Under the pieces are notes generated by a model that saw only the letters and a list, made by a program, of their open reading frames with translations, did no database searches and was not told the DNA's origin. Below are positions 27,151 through 34,353 of a stretch of 64,000 bases of DNA, one piece after another. Made by a program: the position numbers and the translations under genes. Each line of letters starts with the position of its first letter. Position 1 is the stretch's first letter. Source of the DNA: an uncultured Pelagibacteraceae bacterium (GTDB lineage Bacteria > Pseudomonadota > Alphaproteobacteria > Pelagibacterales > Pelagibacteraceae); assembly GCA_902580945.1 (NCBI GenBank), contig CACHML010000004.1:41591-105590 (forward strand). The letters run 5' to 3'.

Positions 27151-28106
27151 AAAAATATTTATTAATATTTTTTAGCTTATTGTTATTTTCAATAAATACA
27201 CATGCATCTGAAAACCCTTACAAATTTTTAAAAAAGGAAGTTTTATTAGGAAAAGCTAGTTCAGAGTTGAAAAATGATACAAGATCTATTTCAAAAAAAA
27301 AAGCACTTTCTATTTTTGAAGACACAGATGGTAAGGCAATAAAAATTACTTTAGATACTAAATTTAAAGGAAATAAAAAAGATTGGGAAAGAACAGGTGC
27401 AAGAAATCAAAGATGGGAAATGGCAAATAAAAAAAAGCCAAGAAAATTTAAAAAGCCCGTTTATGTAAAATATACATTTAAGCTAAATGATTTTCCAATA
27501 CATCCAGCAGTAGGAGGAAGTTTTTTTCAAGTTATTGCTAATAAAGGAAATTCGAGACTTTTGCCTTGGATGAAATTAGAATATAGAGGAAATTCTGTTG
27601 TTCATCAGTTAAACTTTACTAAAGAAGTTTTTTATTTAAAAGGCGATCCTGAAAATTCTAATTTTGATAAAATTTCATATAAATTTCCCTTGGGAACTGT
27701 TGATCAATTTAAAAATTACAGAACTGTAAGTTTCAAAATATTAGCTTCAAAAGAGGATAACGGAGAGATAATAGCATGGGTTGATAATAAGAAAGTTTTT
27801 GAAGTATATGGTCCAAACTTTACCATAGGTAATGGTTATACATTTAAATGGGGTTTTTATCGATGGCTTAAAGATGCATTTTTAAATGAAACTCCAACAC
27901 AATCTTTAACAGTAAAAGAATTTGGTTTCAGCGATAAATGTGAGGAAATTTTAGATCAGGATAAATGCTCATACTTATCAGAAAATAAAGAGTCTATTTC
28001 ATATGTTAGATATAGAAAAAGCAGTTATAGAATGCCTACTTACGGAAAAAAAATTACTAAATCAATTAAATGGACAAAGCCATTACCTGAAATCAAAATC
28101 AATTAG
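27147..28106 (+). CDS. Secreted heparin-lyase-I-like protein, paralogue 3
   Basis: A 319-residue protein with a signal peptide (cleavage after THA, residue 20). The beta pattern fits the same fold as paralogues 1 and 2: [61 protein letters not shown] and FKWGFYRWL. It is the most divergent: 'WVDN' replaces 'WIDG' and the ERTEL motif is altered. The C-terminal Cys pair is present ([13 protein letters not shown]). The ATG at 27147 gives an ATGA overlap; a TTG at 27138 is disfavoured. Last gene of the island; its final 8 bp overlap the end of umuC. Confidence 0.65.
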   Translation: MKKYLLIFFSLLLFSINTHASENPYKFLKKEVLLGKASSELKNDTRSISKKKALSIFEDTDGKAIKITLDTKFKGNKKDWERTGARNQRWEMANKKKPRKFKKPVYVKYTFKLNDFPIHPAVGGSFFQVIANKGNSRLLPWMKLEYRGNSVVHQLNFTKEVFYLKGDPENSNFDKISYKFPLGTVDQFKNYRTVSFKILASKEDNGEIIAWVDNKKVFEVYGPNFTIGNGYTFKWGFYRWLKDAFLNETPTQSLTVKEFGFSDKCEEILDQDKCSYLSENKESISYVRYRKSSYRMPTYGKKITKSIKWTKPLPEIKIN

Positions 28107-29379
28107 CTCTAATTGTTGGTAGCAAATAGAAGTCAGCTGTATCTATTTTAGATGAATGCTCTCTTCTCATATTCCATCTTTTTTGAACGCCAGCGCTAGC
28201 AAGACTTAGCGTAGATCTTCCGTACCGGTAGTTAGTGTTATCAATAGACTTCATTAAACCCTTAATTTTCTCATCTTTTTCAGAATAAAATAGGTTCTTA
28301 CTACGATCTTCATTGGATAAACCAGTAAGCATTACACCTGCTTTCTGGTAACGATAGCCATTTTTAAAGATAGAGTCTAAAGCAACTAAAGCAGTTTTAA
28401 CTATTTCAATGCTATTATTTGTTGAAATCGCAAAATCTATTGTCTTTGAGTTCGAATAATATCCAAATCTACTTTGAAAAGGACTTGTTCTAACAAAAAC
28501 AGTAATTGATTTTGCAATCAAAGACTCAGATCTAATTTTTTCAGACGCATTCAAACAATAATTTGCAACTGCTTCTTTTAATTCTTGGTATTTTTCAATT
28601 CTTTGACCAAAAGAACGAGATACAACACAACTTTTTCTTTTTGTTTGTGTTGTCTCTAAATCAATACAAGGAACTCCTCTTAGTTCCATTGCAGTTCTTG
28701 AACCCAAAACATTAGAGTTTTTCTTTATCCATGTATTTGATTTGTTCTTTAGTTGTTTTGCATTATAAATTCCGTTTTTGTGATAAAATTTTGTTAACTG
28801 TCTTCCCACACCCCATACATCGTTAATTTCAACTTTTTCTAATATAGGATCAATATTTTCAATTCCTATCAAACTTGTTACACCTGATTTTTTTTTCTTT
28901 GCAATATGATTTGCAACTTTGCTTAAAGTTTTTGTTTTGGCAATACCAATGCTAGTTGGAATACCTGTCCACTTTAAAACTGTTTCTCTGATTTCTCTTC
29001 CAACCTTTTCAACTTCATCATCTGAAAAATTTGACAAATCTAGAAATGCTTCATCGATAGAATATACTTCGATAGCAGAGTTAAATCTTTTTAATGTTCT
29101 CATTACTCTTCTGGATAAATCTCCATATAAAGAATAATTAGATGAAAAAACGTTAACTTTATTTTTAATAATAATATCTTTTGCTTTGAAGTAAGGCTCT
29201 CCCATTTTAATACCTAAGGCCTTTGCTTCTGTCGATCTTGAAATTATACAACCGTCATTATTAGATAAAACTACAACAGGTTTTTTTCTTATTTTAGGAT
29301 TGAACAATCTCTCACAAGAAACATAAAAAGAGTTACAATCAATAAGTGCTATTTTTTTAGTATACTGAATGGATGACAT
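28099..29379 (-). CDS. umuC: UmuC, Y-family DNA polymerase V catalytic subunit
   Basis: Error-prone translesion polymerase induced by DNA damage. The 426-residue protein has the palm motifs [14 protein letters not shown] (metal Asp14) and [12 protein letters not shown] (Asp and Glu), the [17 protein letters not shown] finger and [19 protein letters not shown] thumb region, and the UmuC-type C-terminus ending near [10 protein letters not shown]. It lies downstream of umuD and overlaps it by 23 bp, so translation is coupled. It lies end to end with the last island gene. Confidence 0.95.
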   Translation of the reverse strand: MSSIQYTKKIALIDCNSFYVSCERLFNPKIRKKPVVVLSNNDGCIISRSTEAKALGIKMGEPYFKAKDIIIKNKVNVFSSNYSLYGDLSRRVMRTLKRFNSAIEVYSIDEAFLDLSNFSDDEVEKVGREIRETVLKWTGIPTSIGIAKTKTLSKVANHIAKKKKSGVTSLIGIENIDPILEKVEINDVWGVGRQLTKFYHKNGIYNAKQLKNKSNTWIKKNSNVLGSRTAMELRGVPCIDLETTQTKRKSCVVSRSFGQRIEKYQELKEAVANYCLNASEKIRSESLIAKSITVFVRTSPFQSRFGYYSNSKTIDFAISTNNSIEIVKTALVALDSIFKNGYRYQKAGVMLTGLSNEDRSKNLFYSEKDEKIKGLMKSIDNTNYRYGRSTLSLASAGVQKRWNMRREHSSKIDTADFYLLPTIRAN

Positions 29380-29752
29380 AAGTTACAACTCCCCAAATAA
29401 ATATATCTTCATCTTCATTAATTAAAATTCGATCTGTAAATTCTTTAGAACCTGATGTTAAAAATTTTTTATCTCTTTCTTGAACTAAACTTTTAACAAC
29501 TAGTTCATCATGAACATTTGCAATAACTGTTGAGAAATTTTTTGGTGTTAAACTCTTGTCAACAACTAATAGATCGCCATCATTAATTCCCGCATCCACC
29601 ATTGATTTCCCCTGAACTCTTATAATGAAAGTTGCTGGAACGTTTTTGATTAAATGAACATTTAAATCTATGTCTTCTTCAATATAGTCTGTAGCAGGAG
29701 ACGGAAAACCCGCACCAGCTTTATGTAAATAGTAAGGTATAGTTAGCTTCAT
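29357..29752 (-). CDS. umuD: UmuD, self-cleaving mutagenesis subunit (S24 peptidase)
   Basis: LexA-like protease that self-cleaves with RecA filaments to give UmuD' for polymerase V. The 131-residue protein has the Ala14-Gly15 cleavage site (KAGAGFPSP), the catalytic Ser50 in [10 protein letters not shown] and Lys87 in ELVVKSL, a Ser-Lys spacing of 37 as in E. coli. [10 protein letters not shown] is also typical. First gene of umuDC, directly behind a sigma70-like promoter and LexA box. Confidence 0.95.
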   Translation of the reverse strand: MKLTIPYYLHKAGAGFPSPATDYIEEDIDLNVHLIKNVPATFIIRVQGKSMVDAGINDGDLLVVDKSLTPKNFSTVIANVHDELVVKSLVQERDKKFLTSGSKEFTDRILINEDEDIFIWGVVTYVIHSVY

Positions 29753-29756
29753 AAAT

Positions 29757-29771
29757 GTTCTTATTTTGTTC
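29757..29771 (-). promoter_or_regulatory. LexA (SOS) box of umuDC
   Basis: On the plus strand the bases read GTTC, seven bases, GTTC, an exact match to the alphaproteobacterial LexA consensus GTTC-N7-GTTC. The box covers the predicted transcription start and lies 4 bp before the umuD ATG, an ideal repressor position. Confidence 0.85.
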
Positions 29772-29774
29772 TAA

Positions 29775-29803
29775 TTAATATCTAAGTTATTCAATAGTGT
29801 CAA
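29775..29803 (-). promoter_or_regulatory. Sigma70-type promoter of umuDC
   Basis: Reading the minus strand, TTGACA (29803-29798) is a perfect -35, followed by a 17 bp spacer and TATTAA (29780-29775, 4 of 6 matches) as -10. Start of transcription is predicted near 29768, inside the LexA box, giving a leader of about 16 bases. Confidence 0.75.
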
Positions 29804-29828
29804 TCAGGTTGTATTTTGAGTCTGTAAC

Positions 29829-29884
29829 TGAATCAAAAGTGAATCAAAACGTGAACATCGAAACCACATGTTGTATACATGTGG
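29829..29884. repeat. Direct repeats and perfect inverted repeat in the umuD/GFA spacer
   Basis: TGAATCAAAA occurs at 29829-29838 and 29840-29849, an 11 bp period. Next, CCACATGT (29864-29871) pairs perfectly with ACATGTGG (29877-29884) across TGTAT. The inverted repeat ends 34 bp before the GFA gene and may be an operator for that gene or a small hairpin in its leader. Confidence 0.5.
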
Positions 29885-29918
29885 ATAACTTTAACCATAA
29901 ATAGTTTAAAGATAATAA

Positions 29919-30401
29919 ATGGAAAAAAATGAAAGCTTAACTGGAAGATGTATTTGTGGTCAGGTTAAATATAGAATTACTGAGAAACCTTTATTCACAC
30001 AAGCTTGTCATTGTAAAGATTGCAAAATTATAACTGGGTCTTCTTATGTAATTAATACAAGCGTTTTAGACAACACTTTAATTATAGAAGGAGAAGTAGC
30101 ATCAACAGAACTCAAAGCAGGAAGCGGTGCCACTTCTAATGCATATTTTTGTACCAAGTGTGGAACTTATATTTATACTGACTATGCCTCAGCTGTTGGT
30201 CGATTAACAGTTAGAACTAAAACTTTAGATAGTTCAGAAAGTTTTCCACCACAAGTGCATATTTTTACAAAAGATAAAGATCCATGGCTGAACCTTACAG
30301 AGGATGTAATTTGTTTTGAAAAGATGTATGATCCTAAAAAAACATGGCCAGAGGAAAGTTTAAAAAGATACGGAGAATATTTAAAAGTTATTAATAAATA
30401 A
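29919..30401 (+). CDS. GFA-family zinc-binding protein 1
   Basis: A 160-residue protein of the Gfa / Mss4-like fold, whose founding member binds glutathione and formaldehyde. Zinc ligands are in GRCICGQVKY, ACHCKDCK and the second pair YFCTKCGTYIY. The family hallmark 'C-H-C-x-x-C-x-x-x-x-G' is exact (CHCKDCKIITG). Many members are general thiol- or aldehyde-related proteins of unknown substrate. Followed after 20 bp by a second, shorter GFA gene, so the pair forms an operon with glycerate kinase. Confidence 0.85.
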   Translation: MEKNESLTGRCICGQVKYRITEKPLFTQACHCKDCKIITGSSYVINTSVLDNTLIIEGEVASTELKAGSGATSNAYFCTKCGTYIYTDYASAVGRLTVRTKTLDSSESFPPQVHIFTKDKDPWLNLTEDVICFEKMYDPKKTWPEESLKRYGEYLKVINK

Positions 30402-30421
30402 TTTTATTAGGAGATTAAAAT

Positions 30422-30790
30422 ATGAAAAAGTTAACTTGTCACTGTGGAGCAATTGAAGCTGAAGTTAGAATTCCTATAGGTGGTGTTGAAAAAATCATGC
30501 GTTGTAATTGTTCAATTTGTAAAAAAAAAGGTTACATTATAGGAGTGCTCGGTCCTGATGATTTTAGGCTTACAAAAGGAGAGGATAAGTTAACACTTTA
30601 TCAGTTTTATACTAATACAGCTAAGCATTATTTTTGTTCTATCTGTGGAATTCATACTCATAACAGACCTAGAAGTAATCCAAAAATATATGGTGTAAAT
30701 ATTGCATGTATAGAGGGTGTAGAGCCATTCGAAATCGAGGATGTCCCTGTAAATGATGGAAAGAATCATCCACTAGATCAAAAACAATAA
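30422..30790 (+). CDS. GFA-family zinc-binding protein 2
   Basis: A 122-residue compact GFA protein. Zinc-site cysteines appear in LTCHCGAIEAEV, MRCNCSICKKKG and YFCSICGIHTHNRP. It is not a close copy of the upstream gene, so the two are probably an old pair with separate roles. A recognisable AGGAG lies about 8 bp before the ATG, rare in this window. Substrate unknown; glutathione-aldehyde adducts are the family precedent. Confidence 0.85.
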   Translation: MKKLTCHCGAIEAEVRIPIGGVEKIMRCNCSICKKKGYIIGVLGPDDFRLTKGEDKLTLYQFYTNTAKHYFCSICGIHTHNRPRSNPKIYGVNIACIEGVEPFEIEDVPVNDGKNHPLDQKQ

Positions 30791-30798
30791 ATTTCTTT

Positions 30799-31725
30799 AT
30801 GCAACCAATTGGCGACTGTTACAGCAAAGTTAGAAAAGATTGTATTAAATTTATTAGATCTCAAGAAACATCTAAAGAAAAATTTAAAAATAAAGAGAAG
30901 ATGATAAAATCTTTTTTAATTCCGATTAGTTTCTGGATTTCAAATAAAGCGAAAAAATCAAAACCTTATTTAATTGGTTTAGCAGGAGGCCAAGGAACAG
31001 GCAAAACAACTATTAGTTCAATTTTAAAAATCATTCTAACAAAATATTTTAAGCTGAATGTTATTAAAATCTCAATTGATGATTTGTATAAAACCAGAAA
31101 AGATAGAATTAAGTTATCAAAAACAACACATCCACTGTTGAAGACTAGAGGTGTTCCAGGAACTCACGACATAAATTTTATGTTTGATTTTTTAAAAAAA
31201 ATTAAGAGTAAAAGATTTAATCTCCATAGAATCCCTAAATTTAATAAGGCTATAGACGACAGATTAAATAAAAATTCTTGGTATTTAGTTAAAAGAGTAC
31301 CCGATGTTATAATCTTTGAGGGATGGTGTGTAGGAGCTAGGGCTGAAAAACAAACTACTTTAAAAAAATCTATAAATTCTCTTGAGAGAAAAGAAGATAA
31401 AAATCTAAAATGGAGAAAGTTTGTAAATGGTCAATTACAACAAAAATACAAAAAACTGTTTTCAAAATTAGACTGCTTATTATTTTTAAAAGCTGATAAT
31501 TTTAAATTATTACAAACTTGGAGACTTAAACAGGAAGCATTACTAAAATTAAACTCAAAAAATAAGGCAAATAGTAAAGTAATGAATAAAAATGAAGTAT
31601 TAAAGTTTATGCAGACATACCAACGGGTTACACAAAATATGTTTAAATTTGCACCAAAATATTCAACAATTGTACTAAATTTAAATAGAAATCATCAAAT
31701 TAAATCAATAAAATATAATAAATGA
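30799..31725 (+). CDS. D-glycerate 3-kinase, plant GLYK type
   Basis: P-loop kinase phosphorylating D-glycerate to 3-phosphoglycerate, returning C2/photorespiratory-type carbon to glycolysis. The 308-residue protein has Walker A GGQGTGKT at residues 63-70, the ISIDDLYKTRKDR motif, RGVPGTHDINFMFDF and VIIFEGWCVGARAE, the signature of the plant/cyanobacterial GLYK family within the phosphoribulokinase fold. SAR11 cells oxidise glycolate, so a salvage role is plausible. It is coupled to the TolC-like gene by an ATGA overlap, although no functional link is apparent. Confidence 0.85.
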   Translation: MQPIGDCYSKVRKDCIKFIRSQETSKEKFKNKEKMIKSFLIPISFWISNKAKKSKPYLIGLAGGQGTGKTTISSILKIILTKYFKLNVIKISIDDLYKTRKDRIKLSKTTHPLLKTRGVPGTHDINFMFDFLKKIKSKRFNLHRIPKFNKAIDDRLNKNSWYLVKRVPDVIIFEGWCVGARAEKQTTLKKSINSLERKEDKNLKWRKFVNGQLQQKYKKLFSKLDCLLFLKADNFKLLQTWRLKQEALLKLNSKNKANSKVMNKNEVLKFMQTYQRVTQNMFKFAPKYSTIVLNLNRNHQIKSIKYNK

Positions 31726-33020
31726 AAAAAATATTTTTAATAGCTTTTTGTTTAATATCTTTAACTCTAACAGCTGGTGCAGCAACCTTAAGTGATGCAT
31801 TAAAAACTACTTTTCAAAATAATTTAGAGTTACAAGCTGAGAGAAAAAACCTGGAGGTTCAAAAAGAAGTTTTAAATATTTCAAAAAGTGATTTTTTTCC
31901 AACATTAACTTTATCTGGTACTAAAAATTTTGAAAGTACTAATGAACTTACAAATCAAGATGGATCCGATGCATCAATAACAGATACAGATACAATGACT
32001 TCATCAGTTAAATTAGAGCAAACTTTAATTGATGGTAGCGCGAGAAGTACGAAGTATGAAAAAAGTAAGTTAGGACTTAACCTTTCAGAGGCTAAGCTTT
32101 TAAAAAAAGAACAAGATGTTTTTATGAAAGCAATTGAAGCATATACCGGTTTAATACTAGCTTACGAAAAATTAAGTATAAATCAAGAAAATGTAAATTT
32201 ACTTCAAAGGCAATTTGAAATAGATAATGCGAGATTATCTAGAGCTCAAATTACTGCTACAGACTTAGCGCAATCCCAATCTTCTTTGTCAGGTGCTCAA
32301 GCAGGTTATATAGGAGCACAAAATAATATTATAACTAGTAAGTTAGCTTATGAAAACATTATAGGACCAATTAATACTAATGAAAAATTGAAAAAAATAT
32401 ATAATTCAGAAGTCCCAATACCTTCAAGTTTAGTTGAAGCAAAAAAAATATCTGAACAAAAAAGTCCTGATCTTATAATTGCTGAAATAGAATATGGACA
32501 GTCTGAATTAGATGTAAAAATAGCAAGATCAGATTTATCACCAACGGCTAAACTTTCACTCGAGAGATCTTATACAGATGATCTGAGCGCAACTTATGAT
32601 GAAAGAGAAAAAGATGTTTTGCAAGCAACAGTTAGCTGGCCTTTTCAATTTGGTGGAAAGAATAAGTCTAATGTAAATAAAAATCTTCAAGTTAAAGGGA
32701 TGAAAAAATTACTTCTTGAAAACGCTTTTAGAAATAACACTCAAAGTGTTACTGCTGCTTGGTCAACTTTAGAGTCATCTAAAAGCCTTCTAATAGCAGT
32801 TCAATCACAAGTTAAAGCTGCAGAAATTGCAAATGAAGGAATTAGTTTTGAATATGAGAGCGGTTTGAACAGATCAACATTTGATGTACTTCAATCGAGA
32901 TCAAATTTGATAAATGCTAAAATAAATCTTGCGGAAGCTGAAAGAAATTACTTATTAGCCCAATACAGATTGTTAAAGTCCGCAGGCTTATTAAATAGCG
33001 ACTACTTAAAACTTAGATAA
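31722..33020 (+). CDS. tolC: TolC-family outer-membrane efflux protein
   Basis: Outer-membrane channel tunnel for type I secretion and drug efflux. The 432-residue protein has a signal peptide (cleavage after AGA), then two structural repeats typical of OEP proteins: TFQNNLELQAERKNLEV and later QKSPDLIIAEIEYGQSE, each leading into long coiled-coil helices; FEYESGLNRSTFDVLQSRSNL is the classic C-terminal repeat motif. With only one visible in this window it may serve several partners. No membrane-fusion or inner-membrane partner is adjacent. Confidence 0.88.
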   Translation: MKKIFLIAFCLISLTLTAGAATLSDALKTTFQNNLELQAERKNLEVQKEVLNISKSDFFPTLTLSGTKNFESTNELTNQDGSDASITDTDTMTSSVKLEQTLIDGSARSTKYEKSKLGLNLSEAKLLKKEQDVFMKAIEAYTGLILAYEKLSINQENVNLLQRQFEIDNARLSRAQITATDLAQSQSSLSGAQAGYIGAQNNIITSKLAYENIIGPINTNEKLKKIYNSEVPIPSSLVEAKKISEQKSPDLIIAEIEYGQSELDVKIARSDLSPTAKLSLERSYTDDLSATYDEREKDVLQATVSWPFQFGGKNKSNVNKNLQVKGMKKLLLENAFRNNTQSVTAAWSTLESSKSLLIAVQSQVKAAEIANEGISFEYESGLNRSTFDVLQSRSNLINAKINLAEAERNYLLAQYRLLKSAGLLNSDYLKLR

Positions 33021-33036
33021 TTAAACACTTTTAAAC

Positions 33037-33057
33037 GCAATATTAAAAAAATATTGC
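33037..33057 (+). repeat. Hairpin between tolC and recA
   Basis: GCAATATT (33037-33044) pairs perfectly with AATATTGC (33050-33057) across a five-A loop. No T run follows, so it is not a standard terminator. Its right arm overlaps the putative recA -35 box. Confidence 0.5.
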
Positions 33058-33081
33058 TAATGAGAACAAAATGTGTACATT
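33054..33081 (+). promoter_or_regulatory. Candidate recA promoter with LexA-like box
   Basis: TTGCTA (33054-33059), 16 bp, TACATT (33076-33081) form a weak sigma70-like promoter. Inside it GAAC-AAAATGT-GTAC (33064-33078) differs by one base from GAAC-N7-GAAC, the reverse of the alphaproteobacterial LexA consensus. It shares its first nine bases with the umuDC box read on that gene's strand. Confidence 0.55.
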
Positions 33082-33128
33082 TATTTTTATGATTCGAATG
33101 TTTAAAAACGTAAAAAAAGAGGCAAAAA

Positions 33129-34253
33129 ATGACTAAAAATAACTTAAAAGTGGTTAAAACCGCTAAAGATAAAGAATTGGAAAATAAAGAAAAAAATAAA
33201 GCATTAGACGCAGCAATTAGCCAAATTACAGATAGCTTTGGAAAAGGCTCTGTAATGAAGCTTGGAGAACAAAAAGCTATGGATGTTGAGTCTATTTCAA
33301 CTGGATCTTTAAGTCTTGATCTAGCGCTTGGAATAGGTGGGCTACCAAAGGGAAGAATTATTGAAATTTATGGACCAGAGTCATCTGGAAAAACTACTTT
33401 AGCTTTACAAGTAGTTGCAGAGGCGCAAAAGGCTGGTGGAATTTGTGGATTTGTTGATGCAGAGCATGCACTAGATCCAGTCTATGCAAAAAAATTAGGT
33501 GTTAATACCGAAGAACTACTTATTTCACAACCAGATACAGGCGAACAAGCTTTAGAAATTACAGATACTTTAATTAAGTCTGGCTCAATGTCAGTACTTG
33601 TTGTCGATTCAGTTGCCGCATTAACACCAAGAGCTGAAATTGAAGGTGATATGGGAGACCATCATGTTGGTTTACAAGCAAGACTGATGTCTCAAGCACT
33701 TAGAAAATTAACAGGATCAATATCAAGAACTAATACAATGGTTATATTTATTAACCAAATTAGAATGAAAATCGGTGTCATGTTCGGAAGTCCAGAAACA
33801 ACATCAGGTGGAAATTCTCTAAAATTCTATTCTTCAGTGAGAATGGATATAAGACGAATTGGTGCAATTAAAGATAAGGAACAAATTATTGGAAATACAA
33901 CAAGAGTAAAAGTTGTTAAAAATAAAGTTGCTCCACCATTTAAAGTCGTTGAATTCGATTTAATGTATGGAAAAGGAATTAGTAAAGTAGGGGAACTAAT
34001 CGACCTTGGAGCCAAAGCTGAGATTGTAGAAAAATCAGGAGCTTGGTATGCTTATAAAGGTGAAAAAATTGGTCAAGGTAGAGAGAATGCTAAACTTTAC
34101 CTTGAACAAAATCCAAAATCTGCAGCAGAGATTGAAATGGCTATAAGAGAAAAAGCTGGAGTGATTTCAAAAAAAATAGAGGGAAATCCTTTAAGTGAAG
34201 AGAAGGTCGAAGCCCAGAAAAAAGAAGAAGAAGTTCCTAGTAAAAAAAATTAG
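33129..34253 (+). CDS. recA: RecA recombinase
   Basis: ATP-dependent strand-exchange protein and SOS co-protease. The 374-residue product has Walker [10 protein letters not shown], Walker [10 protein letters not shown], the DNA-binding loop regions around [20 protein letters not shown] and [17 protein letters not shown], and a charged C-terminal tail. It is preceded by AGAGG about 7 bp before the ATG and followed by a strong terminator, so it is a single-gene unit. The LexA-like box upstream indicates SOS control. Confidence 0.98.
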   Translation: MTKNNLKVVKTAKDKELENKEKNKALDAAISQITDSFGKGSVMKLGEQKAMDVESISTGSLSLDLALGIGGLPKGRIIEIYGPESSGKTTLALQVVAEAQKAGGICGFVDAEHALDPVYAKKLGVNTEELLISQPDTGEQALEITDTLIKSGSMSVLVVDSVAALTPRAEIEGDMGDHHVGLQARLMSQALRKLTGSISRTNTMVIFINQIRMKIGVMFGSPETTSGGNSLKFYSSVRMDIRRIGAIKDKEQIIGNTTRVKVVKNKVAPPFKVVEFDLMYGKGISKVGELIDLGAKAEIVEKSGAWYAYKGEKIGQGRENAKLYLEQNPKSAAEIEMAIREKAGVISKKIEGNPLSEEKVEAQKKEEEVPSKKN

Positions 34254-34272
34254 CAGATAACTTTTAGTTATT

Positions 34273-34304
34273 AAAAAAAAGGCGCTCAATTGGGCGCCTT
34301 TTTT
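34273..34304 (+). terminator. Rho-independent terminator after recA
   Basis: An A-rich lead, GGCGCTC (34281-34287) pairing with GGGCGCC (34292-34298, one G-U pair), a short loop and TTTTTT. The GC-rich core is conspicuous in this AT-rich sequence. It insulates recA from alaS 50 bp downstream. Confidence 0.93.
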
Positions 34305-34353
34305 CCCTTCAGAAGTGTAGACATCATAATAAAATGCTGTATTTTGTTTAAAT

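Noticed and set aside
33037..33057. Rho-independent terminator for tolC
   Set aside because: The stem is perfect but all A/T-rich and no T run follows, so it is listed only as a hairpin.
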